64,000 nt of DNA from Fidelibacterota bacterium 408169 (lineage in GTDB: Bacteria > Fidelibacterota > Marinisomatia > Marinisomatales > TCS55): positions 62,001 to 126,000 of the forward strand of contig NNSG01000002.1 of the NCBI GenBank assembly GCA_002256485.1, written 5' to 3'. The translations under genes were made by a program, and so were the position numbers. The notes under the pieces are model-generated. The model saw only the letters and a list, made by a program, of their open reading frames with translations, had not been told where the DNA came from and made no database searches. This document shows positions 35,414 to 44,937 of the stretch, one piece after another; within the stretch, counting starts at the first letter, position 1; each line of letters opens with the position of its first letter.

Positions 35414-36715
35414 ATGGCAAAAACAGAAAATATGTTTTCATCTACCCACCTTCCACCACTGGCAGACCGTATCCGTCCCGTCAACTTGGAAGAATTCATC
35501 GGGCAAAACCATTTGGTGGATGAGGATAAGATCATTTCCAGTTCCCTGGAACAGAAAAAAATATTCTCCATGATATTTTGGGGGCCGCCCGGTTCAGGCA
35601 AGACCACATTGGCCAGAATTATTGCCAATACGGTGGATGCAGATTTTCATGAATTATCTGCAGTTTCAAGTGGAGTAAAGGATTTAAGAAATATAATTAC
35701 TAAGGGTAAAACGAATTTAGAAACTGGGATTTCAACAATTCTATTTATTGATGAAATTCATCGCTTCAGTAAATCTCAGCAGGATGCGTTACTCCACGCA
35801 GTTGAAGAAGGAATTCTAACACTTATTGGTGCTACGACTGAAAATCCGTCATTTGAAGTCATCAGCCCCCTTCTTTCCCGTTGTAGAACGTTAAAACTAA
35901 AACCCTTATCAGATGATCATTTAACAACTGTAATAAACAGAGCCTTTGAAATGGACATCCTTCTGTCAAAAAACAATGTTGTAATAGAAAATGATGTAAA
36001 AGAAAAACTTATTCATTCTGCCGGTGGGGATGCCCGAAAATTGCTAAACACTTTGGAAGTGGCGAATAGTTTAATCAACGAAACCGGCGAAATTACGGAT
36101 AAAATTTTGCAGGAAGCGCTTCAAAGCAGAACACAACTTTACGATAAAACCGGCGATTATCATTATGACACTATCAGTGCATTTATTAAATCCGTCCGCG
36201 GCAGTGATCCCGATGCGGCTGTGTATTGGCTGGCCGTTATGCTGGAAGGCGGAGAAAAACCCGAATTCGTTGCCCGGCGATTGGTGATCTTGGCATCGGA
36301 AGATATCGGCAATGCCGATCCGCAAGGGTTAACTCTTGCCACATCGGGTTTCCAAGCCGTTCACATGATTGGTATGCCGGAAGCAGCCCTAATATTATCC
36401 CAAGTGACGACATATCTCGCCAGCGCTCCAAAATCAAATTCTTCATATTGGGCCATAAATAATGCCATGAAAAACGTAAAAGAACATGGAACTCCCGGGG
36501 TACCTCTGCATTTACGAAATGCCCCCACAGGACTTATGAAAGATTTAGATTACGGCAAGGATTATAAATATCCCCATAGCCACCCAGATCATTTTATAGA
36601 TGAAAACTATTTCCCGGAAAATGTGCAGGAAACTTTTTATAAACCAACTCATTTAGGTTATGAAGAATTTATATCTAAACGATTAAAAAAATGTTGGCCC
36701 AACCGCTATAAATAA
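35414..36715 (+). CDS. rarA: Replication-associated recombination protein A (RarA/MgsA)
   Basis: 433 residues. AAA+ clamp-loader-like ATPase: LADRIRPVNLEEFIGQNHLV at the N-terminus, Walker A WGPPGSGKTTLA, Walker B ILFIDEIHRFSK, sensor 1 IGATTENPSFE, arginine-finger SPLLSRCR. The C-terminal tetramerisation part includes KSVRGSDPDAAVYWLAVMLE, ASEDIGNADP and DLDYGKDYKYPH. It acts at stalled replication forks. lptD follows 9 bp later. Confidence 0.95.
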   Translation: MAKTENMFSSTHLPPLADRIRPVNLEEFIGQNHLVDEDKIISSSLEQKKIFSMIFWGPPGSGKTTLARIIANTVDADFHELSAVSSGVKDLRNIITKGKTNLETGISTILFIDEIHRFSKSQQDALLHAVEEGILTLIGATTENPSFEVISPLLSRCRTLKLKPLSDDHLTTVINRAFEMDILLSKNNVVIENDVKEKLIHSAGGDARKLLNTLEVANSLINETGEITDKILQEALQSRTQLYDKTGDYHYDTISAFIKSVRGSDPDAAVYWLAVMLEGGEKPEFVARRLVILASEDIGNADPQGLTLATSGFQAVHMIGMPEAALILSQVTTYLASAPKSNSSYWAINNAMKNVKEHGTPGVPLHLRNAPTGLMKDLDYGKDYKYPHSHPDHFIDENYFPENVQETFYKPTHLGYEEFISKRLKKCWPNRYK

Positions 36716-36724
36716 CGTTTTCTA

Positions 36725-39700
36725 TTGAAGGGTTTCTACTCAATTTTATTTTTTTTTCTTTTATCACTGCTTGCAGCTCAAGATAATCGTTTACGTCTAC
36801 AGCAAGCCGATCTTCTCGAAAACAAAAATATCAATGGGAAATCCACACAGTTTTTAACTGGCAATGTTGTGTTTGTCAAAGGAAAAATGACTATCCGTTG
36901 TGACAGCGCCCGATACGTTGAACGCACGGAACAAGGGATATTAACCGGACATGTAGTCATGGATAAAGAAGATCAGAACCTAAGGGCAGATTCCGTCCAC
37001 TTTGATTCTCCCAACGACAAATTCACTTGTTACAATAATGTCCATATTTGGGATGAAGATTATGATCTGAAAGCTGATACGGTTATCTATTATTCAGAAC
37101 TGGACAGCGGTATTGCTAATGGTAACTCTAAAATGATTCAGGAAAGTCAGACCATAACAGCCCATCATTTACTTTATGCCAAAAACGAAAGTGAAGATGC
37201 TGTTTCATACACGGCAGAACAAGATGTTACCATCGTTGAAAATGGGCGTGTAGCTACCTGTGGATTAGCTATTTATGATGTGAGTCATGACAAAACATGG
37301 TTACGTATTAAACCAAAATTGGAAGAAGAAGATCGTGTCCTTGAAGGCAGCGAAATCCAGATGTACTATTCAGATAATGTTCTCGATTATGTATATATCC
37401 CTGAAAAGGCACATATAGTAAATACAGCATCAGGTTTTCGTGAAGTCGAATTAAATGAACTCGATTCAACCATCATAAAACGATTATCTGTTTCATACGA
37501 CGATGATATGACCGGTTCAGCACTAAAAGGATATTTTATAGATGGCAGTTTAGATTCCGTGCGTTTGGAAGGCATGGCAACAACACTATACCATATTTTT
37601 GAAGATTCAGTGTACCAGGGGAATAATCTGGCTTCCGGAGACACAATTGTTATGTCATTTTACACTGTAGACAGTGCAGAAGTACAATTAGATGAAATCC
37701 ATGTTTCAGGTGGATCACGCGGTGTATTTACTCCCGATACAAGCAACAAGGATATGGATGCGCCAATTACCTATACATCTGATGAGATATTATACGATAT
37801 GCAAACTGAAAAAACAAATTTGACGGGTGATGCAAATATCAAATATACTGATGTGGATTTAACATCCGGATTCATCAATGTGGATTGGAATGGGAATTTG
37901 CTAAAAGCATTTCCTACACCACCGGCAGATTCAACTGTGGAATATAAAAAACCCACTATTGTTGAACGAGGTCGAGATCCCATGGTGGGAGATACTCTGG
38001 TCTATAACTTGAAATCCCGTAAAGGACGTGTTAAGGAAGGACGTTCCAAAGCAGATGATGGTTATTATACGGGCAATGAAATCCGTAATAATGACAAAAA
38101 AATATATTATATCGAGAATAGTTCTTATTCCACGTGTGACTTGGAATCTCCCCATTTTCATTTTGAAAGTATGAATATGAAAATCATCAATCAGGACAAG
38201 GTTATCGCACGTCCCATTGTTTTATACATCAGTCGGATTCCCATTATTGCATTACCCTTTGGCATTTTTCCCCATAAGAGCGGAGGTCGTCATTCCGGAT
38301 GGATTATGCCTGGTTATGGTGAAAATAGTGTTCGAGGACAGTATATCAATAACTTGGGATATTTTTGGGCACCTAATGATTACTGGGGAACAAAGTTCAC
38401 CATGAGTTTTGGTGATCGTCAGGGCTTTGTTTTCAATTTGAATAACCACTATAAATTGAGATATAAATTTAATGGATCACTTAATTTACAGAGCAGGCAA
38501 TTATTGTCGGCTACGGATAACATTACTGATATTGGTACAGACCGCAGTACGAGCTATCAAGTTCGTTGGCAGCACACCCAAAATTTGCGTCATAACCAAA
38601 ATTTTAATGTGAATGCTAATTATTCCAGCAGTGGTGAATTCAACCGTAAATATAATTCAAATCCTCAACAACGAATGGATCAACAGCAAACCATTTCCAA
38701 TACCACATATTCCAAACGCTGGCCTTCTATCCAGGCTTCCTTGAGTATGAATTTATCTTCCACAACAAACTTGATGGCAGATGATCGCATTGATTCATCA
38801 TCCGTTTTTTACTCAAAACCAGCCCATGAGGGTATGCAAACAAATATTACAACATCTACATTACCCTCCATGAATTTTAATCTTGGCCAGCGGAACTTCT
38901 TTCCAAGCAAGGGTAGAGATCCAAAATGGTATAATAATATTACGTGGCGTTATAATTCTTCATTGACTAACAAAGAGCGGCTGTACTATGAATCAGAAGA
39001 AACGATCATTGATGATACGTTGAGTGTTTACTACTGGAATGATGAAAAACAAAATTTCAGTGATAATGTTATGCGCCATTCATTATCACTTAATTCCCCT
39101 ACAAAAATCTTTCGATATATTACGTTCAATCCAAATGCCAGCTTTAAATCAGATTGGGTTAACAGAACTTTTTCAGGGAGATTGGATAGTACAACCAACA
39201 CTATTTTAACGACAGAAATCCCCGGATTTGCCACTCGAACTACGGGAAGTTTTGGTGCATCTATTAATACACAGATCTACGGCCTCTTCCCTATCAATTT
39301 GGGAAATATGATCGCTATACGCCATGTAGTTTCTCCTTCAATTGGATACTCTTTTAAACCCGATTTTTCTCAACCCGTTTTTGGGAACGACTTGGGTTAT
39401 TTTGAATCTATAGTGGACACATCTGGGAATACATTATATCACGACCGTTTCAGCGGTACCATGGCCGGCGGTACACCGCAAAGTGAATCACAGTCCATGA
39501 CCTTTAGTGTAAACAATAATTTTCAAGCCAAAATAAAAGAGGGTGAAAAGGATAAAATTGTCAACCTGTTTTCCTGGCGTTTGGGAACGAGTTATAATTT
39601 TGTAGCGGAAGAATTCAGATTGAAGAATCTATCTTCATCCATCCGTTCAAAGATAGGTCAGTCAAGTGTGGACCTGCGCATGACTCATGATTTTTATGAA

Positions 39701-40249
39701 TATAACAAAGAATTGAACCAGCGTGTCAATACAATCAAACGAACTGAAAATGGGATACCATATCCTCGTTTAACCCGGATGGACTTATCAACAGGTTTTC
39801 AACTCTCCGGTCAGCGAATGGGAACAAAAAGTGCATCTACAGATTCGACGGTTCTTCAAGATAGCCTGGCGACTGTTTCTTCATTGGCAAATAACAATAG
39901 TGGTTCAAAAGGTAAACTTTGGAGTACACGATTCAGTTTAGGTTACTCTTTACAGAAAAGTAATCCATCACTGTCTAATGAAACATTCTGGCTCAATACA
40001 AATTCAACAGTTAATGTAACAAAAAAATGGCGTGTAGGGTATTCCGCACGTTTTGACTTGATGGAAAATGAACTCATCAGTCACCGCTTTACTATTTATC
40101 GTGACCTGCACTGCTGGGAATTGGCCTTAGATTGGACACCAAGTGGATATGCAAATGGATTCTACCTGCGCATTAATGTTAAATCACCTACGTTGAAAGA
40201 TATACAATTTGAATCACGAGGCGGATTTAATCGTATCGTACCTTATTAA
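36725..40249 (+). CDS. lptD: LPS-assembly outer-membrane protein LptD (OstA) with extended N-terminus
   Basis: 1174 residues, larger than the roughly 780 of E. coli LptD. TTG start, no ATG available; signal peptide 1-18, cleaved before Gln19. The N-terminal half (about 20-440) is OstA/LptA-like beta-jellyroll: TQFLTGNVVFVKGKMTIRCD, GILTGHVVMDKE and, again near 330-400, ITYTSDEILYDMQTEKTNLT. This suggests two or more LptA-type units. The hallmark join to the barrel is YSTCDLESPHFHFESMNMKI followed by YISRIPIIALPFGIFPHKSG (near 465-520). The rest is beta-barrel. LptD places LPS into the outer leaflet. Its last 41 coding bases plus flank are duplicated 470 bp downstream. Confidence 0.92.
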   Translation: MKGFYSILFFFLLSLLAAQDNRLRLQQADLLENKNINGKSTQFLTGNVVFVKGKMTIRCDSARYVERTEQGILTGHVVMDKEDQNLRADSVHFDSPNDKFTCYNNVHIWDEDYDLKADTVIYYSELDSGIANGNSKMIQESQTITAHHLLYAKNESEDAVSYTAEQDVTIVENGRVATCGLAIYDVSHDKTWLRIKPKLEEEDRVLEGSEIQMYYSDNVLDYVYIPEKAHIVNTASGFREVELNELDSTIIKRLSVSYDDDMTGSALKGYFIDGSLDSVRLEGMATTLYHIFEDSVYQGNNLASGDTIVMSFYTVDSAEVQLDEIHVSGGSRGVFTPDTSNKDMDAPITYTSDEILYDMQTEKTNLTGDANIKYTDVDLTSGFINVDWNGNLLKAFPTPPADSTVEYKKPTIVERGRDPMVGDTLVYNLKSRKGRVKEGRSKADDGYYTGNEIRNNDKKIYYIENSSYSTCDLESPHFHFESMNMKIINQDKVIARPIVLYISRIPIIALPFGIFPHKSGGRHSGWIMPGYGENSVRGQYINNLGYFWAPNDYWGTKFTMSFGDRQGFVFNLNNHYKLRYKFNGSLNLQSRQLLSATDNITDIGTDRSTSYQVRWQHTQNLRHNQNFNVNANYSSSGEFNRKYNSNPQQRMDQQQTISNTTYSKRWPSIQASLSMNLSSTTNLMADDRIDSSSVFYSKPAHEGMQTNITTSTLPSMNFNLGQRNFFPSKGRDPKWYNNITWRYNSSLTNKERLYYESEETIIDDTLSVYYWNDEKQNFSDNVMRHSLSLNSPTKIFRYITFNPNASFKSDWVNRTFSGRLDSTTNTILTTEIPGFATRTTGSFGASINTQIYGLFPINLGNMIAIRHVVSPSIGYSFKPDFSQPVFGNDLGYFESIVDTSGNTLYHDRFSGTMAGGTPQSESQSMTFSVNNNFQAKIKEGEKDKIVNLFSWRLGTSYNFVAEEFRLKNLSSSIRSKIGQSSVDLRMTHDFYEYNKELNQRVNTIKRTENGIPYPRLTRMDLSTGFQLSGQRMGTKSASTDSTVLQDSLATVSSLANNNSGSKGKLWSTRFSLGYSLQKSNPSLSNETFWLNTNSTVNVTKKWRVGYSARFDLMENELISHRFTIYRDLHCWELALDWTPSGYANGFYLRINVKSPTLKDIQFESRGGFNRIVPY

Positions 40250-40258
40250 TTCTTTTTT
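40209..40258 (+). repeat. 50-bp direct repeat, copy 1 (3' end of lptD)
   Basis: Exact 50-bp match to 40679-40728. It includes the last 41 bases of lptD (with the stop) and nine bases after it, ending in a T-run. Confidence 0.97.
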
Positions 40259-40678
40259 TCTGTTTTCTGCAATGGGATAACTAAAAAAGTATTAGGCAAG
40301 TGTAAAAAGTCTAACATATCATAAATAATTTCTTCTCTATTCTTTTTCCCTTGATGGAAAAAGAACCAAAAAGATCAAGGCTGGACTATATTTGCTAAAA
40401 CTTCAGACAGTTTTACTAAAAGAAAAAAACTCGTCCGCGTGTACCGATTATTTATTTTATCTGTAATGATAAAATACGAACTTTAAACAGTTTTTCTTTT
40501 TTAACGTAAAACTATTTTCGTTTCTTAACGCAACTAAACGTCAGGCCACTTTTGTAGCCGTTTTCTTTGCGTCAAAGAAAATGGTGTGAGACTTTTTTTT
40601 ACGACAAATATAACAAAAAAGCCACTTTTTGATCATTGAGACACTCATATCTTCATTTCTCCCCCTGTATCTTACAAA
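40259..40678. mobile_element. 420-bp non-coding insert between 50-bp direct repeats
   Basis: No ORF of note. It contains two hairpins of similar build. One is CTTTTTCC-CTTGAT-GGAAAAAG (40342-40363), overlapped by the alternative pair CCTTGAT/ATCAAGG (40349-40380). The other is CCG-TTTTCTTTG-CGT-CAAAGAAAA-TGG (40558-40584). Flanking direct repeats that copy a gene's 3' end are typical of att-site integration or of a duplication around a small non-autonomous element. The first hairpin region looks like short intergenic repeats I recall from Bacteroidota-type genomes; this was not checked. Confidence 0.45.
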
Positions 40679-40728
40679 TTGAATCACGAGGCGGATTTAA
40701 TCGTATCGTACCTTATTAATTCTTTTTT
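40679..40728 (+). repeat. 50-bp direct repeat, copy 2
   Basis: Second exact copy of the lptD 3'-end repeat, 470 bp downstream of the first and 32 bp before the next gene. It is non-coding here. Confidence 0.97.
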
Positions 40729-40760
40729 CATTCTCTAACAAAATCATCGCAAATTCAATC

Positions 40761-41108
40761 ATGGAAAAAAACGATTTTAAGTACTGTCCTGAGTGCCAAG
40801 CAGAATATAAACTCCAAATTGAGATTTGTTCTGATTGCAATGTGACCCTTGTTGATACACAACCATTTGATCAATCTTTAGAAAAAATTACATGGATAAA
40901 AATTGCTCAATTTTCCGGAAAAGTATATGCTGAAATGGCGGGTGAAATTTTATCAAAAAACAATATTCCCTACTTTTTGAAATCAGATTTTTTTGCTTCT
41001 GCATTTAGTATAACTCTAACAAATGTTCCCGGTGCTGTGGTTAAATTACTGGTCCCAGAAGATAAAAAAGAACAAGCAGAAAATCTCATTATAAATATAT
41101 CAGAATAA
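40761..41108 (+). CDS. Zinc-ribbon plus DUF2007-like protein
   Basis: 115 residues. The N-terminal treble-clef/zinc ribbon has C9-x2-C12 and C23-x2-C26 (YCPECQAEY, CSDCNVTLVD). The remainder fits the DUF2007 signal-transducer fold: GKVYAEMAGEILSKNNIPYF, with LVPEDKKEQAENLI at the end. Function in this family is uncharacterised. It is 4 bp upstream of hisS, on the same transcript. Confidence 0.8.
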   Translation: MEKNDFKYCPECQAEYKLQIEICSDCNVTLVDTQPFDQSLEKITWIKIAQFSGKVYAEMAGEILSKNNIPYFLKSDFFASAFSITLTNVPGAVVKLLVPEDKKEQAENLIINISE

Positions 41109-41112
41109 ATTC

Positions 41113-42357
41113 ATGGCATTCCAAACCATCAAAGGCACACACGATATTCTTCCGGAAGACAGTACTCGCTGGCAGGAGTTGGAAAGCATTATTCACGATG
41201 TTGCAGTTCGTTTTGGTTATAGTGAAATCCGTACGCCTATTTTTGAAGATACAAGTTTATTTTCCAGAAGTGTCGGAGAAGATACGGATATCGTTTCGAA
41301 AGAAATGTACACGTGGGATGATCGTTCCGGTGGATCTTTAACACTTCGTCCCGAATTGACTGCGCCTGTGGCTCGTGCATTCATTCAACATAATTTAGGT
41401 AGCAAGTCTCCAGTGCAACGCATGTATTATCTGGGACCCTTGTTTCGCAGGGAACGTCCGCAAAAAGGCCGACAGCGGCAATTTCACCAATTCGGCATCG
41501 AAGCGTTTGGTTCTGAGTATCCTGAACAGGATGCTGAAATTATTGCAGTTGGCCAGACTATTTTTTCAGAATTAGGTTTAAAAGATTTTTCCTTAAAATT
41601 GAACAGCCTTGGTTCAGGTGAATGCCGCGGTCATTATAAAAAAGCATTGCAAGATTATTTCAATCCACTCAAAAATCAATTGTCTGAAACCAGCCAAAAG
41701 CGGTTAGAAACCAATCCCTTAAGAATCCTGGATACAAAAAATCCCGAGGAGCAAAAACTTCTAGCGGGCGCTCCATCTATTGCTGATTTTTGGACTAGAG
41801 ATGACGCAGAGCATTTTTCAAACGTTCAAGACCTTTTAAGTGTTTTGGATATTCCCTTTGAATTAGACCCTCAAATGGTGCGCGGGTTGGATTATTATAC
41901 TCGTACAACCTTCGAGTTCATTTCAGGAAATCTTGGAGCTCAAGATGCTATTTGTGGTGGAGGTCGCTATGATGGACTCGTTGAAATATTGGGAGGGAAA
42001 CCAACGCCTGCCATGGGCTTTGCCGCCGGAATGGAACGCATATTAATGTCCATGGAACAGAATGGAAAAAAAATTGAAGGAAATTCAGTGTATTTGATTA
42101 ACCTAGTGGAATCTGCCCGTGGAAAAGCGTTACAGATCGCAAATGAAATACGCGAGTTAGGATTTACCTTAACAATGGATACATTACGGCGCAGTTTAAA
42201 AGCTCAATTACGCGATGCCAACAGGATTGGTGCAGTTAAAGTTATCATCATGGGAGATGATGAAATAAAAAATCAAACTCTTCAAATTAAAGACCTCACC
42301 ACGGGGGAACAGGAAGAAATAGCAGAAAGTGATCTGGTTAAACATTTCGCAGTTTGA
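41113..42357 (+). CDS. hisS: Histidyl-tRNA synthetase
   Basis: 414 residues, full length. Class II core: KGTHDILPEDSTRWQELE at the start, motif 2 region YYLGPLFRRERPQKGRQRQF, the histidine motif LDYYTRTTFEF, and GGGRYDGLVEILGG with motif 3 GFAAGMERILM. C-terminal anticodon-binding domain. Charges tRNA-His. Confidence 0.97.
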   Translation: MAFQTIKGTHDILPEDSTRWQELESIIHDVAVRFGYSEIRTPIFEDTSLFSRSVGEDTDIVSKEMYTWDDRSGGSLTLRPELTAPVARAFIQHNLGSKSPVQRMYYLGPLFRRERPQKGRQRQFHQFGIEAFGSEYPEQDAEIIAVGQTIFSELGLKDFSLKLNSLGSGECRGHYKKALQDYFNPLKNQLSETSQKRLETNPLRILDTKNPEEQKLLAGAPSIADFWTRDDAEHFSNVQDLLSVLDIPFELDPQMVRGLDYYTRTTFEFISGNLGAQDAICGGGRYDGLVEILGGKPTPAMGFAAGMERILMSMEQNGKKIEGNSVYLINLVESARGKALQIANEIRELGFTLTMDTLRRSLKAQLRDANRIGAVKVIIMGDDEIKNQTLQIKDLTTGEQEEIAESDLVKHFAV

Positions 42358-42423
42358 CTTTTCTGAAATTTATTATACATTATAATACGCGCACGTAAAC
42401 AATAAAAATCTCGGAATTATTTT

Positions 42424-44937
42424 ATGAACAAACCACTAATTATAGTTGAATCCCCGGCTAAAGCACGGACAATTGAGAAATATCTCAGCAATGAGTATGA
42501 AGTTTTTGCTTGTGTAGGGCATATTAAAGATCTTCCTCGCAAAGAATTAGCTGTAGATGTTGATAACGAATTCGCCGCTACATTTGTTGCCATGGAGGGC
42601 AAAAAAGATATCATTAAAACGATTAAGAAAAAATCCTCCCAAGCCCCGGAAGTTATTCTAGCCACTGACCCTGATCGCGAGGGTGAAGCTATTGCTGCAC
42701 ATATTGCAGAAGAAATTATAAATGAGTCTGTTTCAAGAGTTCAATTCACCGAGATTACCAAAGAAGGAATCATGGAAGGAATGGAACAACGTCATGAAAT
42801 TGACAAATTTCTTGTCAGTGCTCAATATACCCGCCGTGTAATCGATCGACTCGTGGGGTATAAATTATCTCGATTATTATGGAGCACTCTCCAAAAAACA
42901 ATGAGTTTCGTAAAAGGATCTCTCTCTGCGGGTCGTGTACAATCTGCAGCATTGAAAATGATCGTTGATAGAGAACGCTTGAGAGCACTATTTAAATCAA
43001 CTACATATTTTGATCTCCAAGCTGAATTGGAGACAGATGCATTAGAAGGTTTTAATGCTGATATGATCAGGTTGGATGGAAAACGTCTTGCGGCGAGTAA
43101 AGATTTCGACAGTAATACAGGTAAATTGAAAAAAGATAATGTATTATTACTTTCTTCATCTCAAGCAACAGCATTAGCTGAAGAGATACAAAATGGTCCT
43201 TGGATTGTAAGCAGTGTGGAAGAGAAGCCCCAGACTTCTAATCCCTATGCACCATTCACAACCAGCACGCTGCAGCAGGAAGCGTCGCGCAAAATTCGCT
43301 TTTCTGCTCGTAAAACCATGCGTATGGCTCAACGCTTGTATGAAGCAGGGTTTATTACATATATGCGTACAGATTCTATTCAACTTTCGAATGAAGCATT
43401 GACCGGCGCGCGTAAAGTAATTAAAGATCGTTATGGTGATGAATTTTTACCTGATAAACCGGTTATGTATAAAAGCAAGGTCAAGAATGCACAGGAAGCT
43501 CACGAAGCAATCCGTCCTGCCGGTGTTATTTTCAGCGATGTAAAAACAGTCAGTGCAAAAATTGGCAGTGACGAAAGTAAATTGTATGATTTGATCTGGA
43601 AGAGGACCGTCGCCAGCCAAATGAAACCGGCAAAGCTTAAGCGTACTAAAGTTGATATTGAGAATAAAAATACAGTTTTTCGCGCTCGCGGCCGGGTGAT
43701 TCTTTTTCCTGGCTATATGCGTGCTTATGTGGAAGGCAGTGATAACCCGGATGGCAAATTAGCCGATCGCGAACGATTCCTTCCTGAGATGAAAAAAGGT
43801 CAGCGTTTGGAGTGTAAAAACCTCACTCCGGAAGAACATAATACAAAACCACCGGCCCGGTTTACGGAAGCATCCGTAATTAAAGAAATGGAGAAACAAG
43901 GTATTGGTCGCCCGTCAACTTGGGCCAGCATTATTGGACGTATCCAGGAAAAAGAATATATACAAAATAAAAAAGGGGCTCTCGTACCCACTTTTCTTGC
44001 GGTTGCAGTTACGCAACTATTAGAGAATCATTTTTCTTCACTTGTGGATTCCCAATTCACATCTAAAATGGAAGATGAGTTGGATTCAATTTCCAGGGGA
44101 GATTCAGATTCACTTCCTTTCATGAAGGGATTTTATTTTGGTAGCAACGAGAACCCCGGATTTGAGAAAATGTTGGAAGATGAAATCGATATACGTAAAG
44201 CATGTACCGTTTTAATCGCCAATGACAGCGTGGAAGAAATTGTAATAAGGGTTGGAAATTATGGTCCTTATTTAGAGCAAGGTGAAGAGCGTCGAAATAT
44301 TCCCATGGAATTTTCTTTGGGGGATATTTCTATCGAAAAGGCCTTGGAAATATTAGCGAAAGAGGCATCGCAAACACAACTCCTTGGTGTTGATAATGAA
44401 TCGGGACAATCCATTTATTTAAAAGAAGGACCCTATGGTCCTTATGTTCAATTGGGTGATTCCAAAACACGAAAATCCCTACCGAGAGGTACAGAAAAAG
44501 ATGACGTAGATCTTGAATTAGCATCAAAATTACTTTCCATGCCGCGACTCCTGGGAACACACCCAGAGACAGGGAATGAAATCAGGGCTGATTTCGGCAG
44601 ATATGGTCCTTATTTAAAAGTGGGCGATAAAAATGTTAAACTACCTCACCCCCACGATCCACTTATTGTTACATTGGAAGCAGCAATAGACGTCATCAAG
44701 AATCGCAATAAACCCAGCAGTGAATTAAAAACGCTTGGGAAACATCCAGATACAGGAGAAGAAATAACACTTAAAGATGGTCGTTACGGACCATATGTTT
44801 CTGATGGTAAATTTAATGCTTCACTGCCTAAAGATATTTCTCCTGATGATGTGGATCTAGACACGGCAGTTAGTTTAATTAATGACCGGCGAGCTAAAGG
44901 ACCGGTAAAAAAACGTAAGAGGCGGAAAAAGAAATGA
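42424..44937 (+). CDS. topA: DNA topoisomerase I
   Basis: 837 residues. The Toprim domain opens with LIIVESPAKARTIEKYL and has the acidic triad in ATDPDREGEAIAAH. The active-site Tyr313 is in FITYMRTDS. PSTWASIIGRIQEKEYI is in the central domain. The C-terminus has four copies of the YGPYv-type repeat (NYGPYLEQG, PYGPYVQLG, RYGPYLKVG, RYGPYVSDG) in place of Cys4 zinc fingers, as in many non-proteobacterial enzymes. It ends in a Lys/Arg tail. Relaxes negative supercoils. The stop overlaps the next start by 4 bp. Confidence 0.96.
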   Translation: MNKPLIIVESPAKARTIEKYLSNEYEVFACVGHIKDLPRKELAVDVDNEFAATFVAMEGKKDIIKTIKKKSSQAPEVILATDPDREGEAIAAHIAEEIINESVSRVQFTEITKEGIMEGMEQRHEIDKFLVSAQYTRRVIDRLVGYKLSRLLWSTLQKTMSFVKGSLSAGRVQSAALKMIVDRERLRALFKSTTYFDLQAELETDALEGFNADMIRLDGKRLAASKDFDSNTGKLKKDNVLLLSSSQATALAEEIQNGPWIVSSVEEKPQTSNPYAPFTTSTLQQEASRKIRFSARKTMRMAQRLYEAGFITYMRTDSIQLSNEALTGARKVIKDRYGDEFLPDKPVMYKSKVKNAQEAHEAIRPAGVIFSDVKTVSAKIGSDESKLYDLIWKRTVASQMKPAKLKRTKVDIENKNTVFRARGRVILFPGYMRAYVEGSDNPDGKLADRERFLPEMKKGQRLECKNLTPEEHNTKPPARFTEASVIKEMEKQGIGRPSTWASIIGRIQEKEYIQNKKGALVPTFLAVAVTQLLENHFSSLVDSQFTSKMEDELDSISRGDSDSLPFMKGFYFGSNENPGFEKMLEDEIDIRKACTVLIANDSVEEIVIRVGNYGPYLEQGEERRNIPMEFSLGDISIEKALEILAKEASQTQLLGVDNESGQSIYLKEGPYGPYVQLGDSKTRKSLPRGTEKDDVDLELASKLLSMPRLLGTHPETGNEIRADFGRYGPYLKVGDKNVKLPHPHDPLIVTLEAAIDVIKNRNKPSSELKTLGKHPDTGEEITLKDGRYGPYVSDGKFNASLPKDISPDDVDLDTAVSLINDRRAKGPVKKRKRRKKK

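Noticed and set aside
42417-42665. 82-codon minus-strand ORF at the start of topA
   Set aside because: Antisense to the conserved Toprim domain; a shadow.
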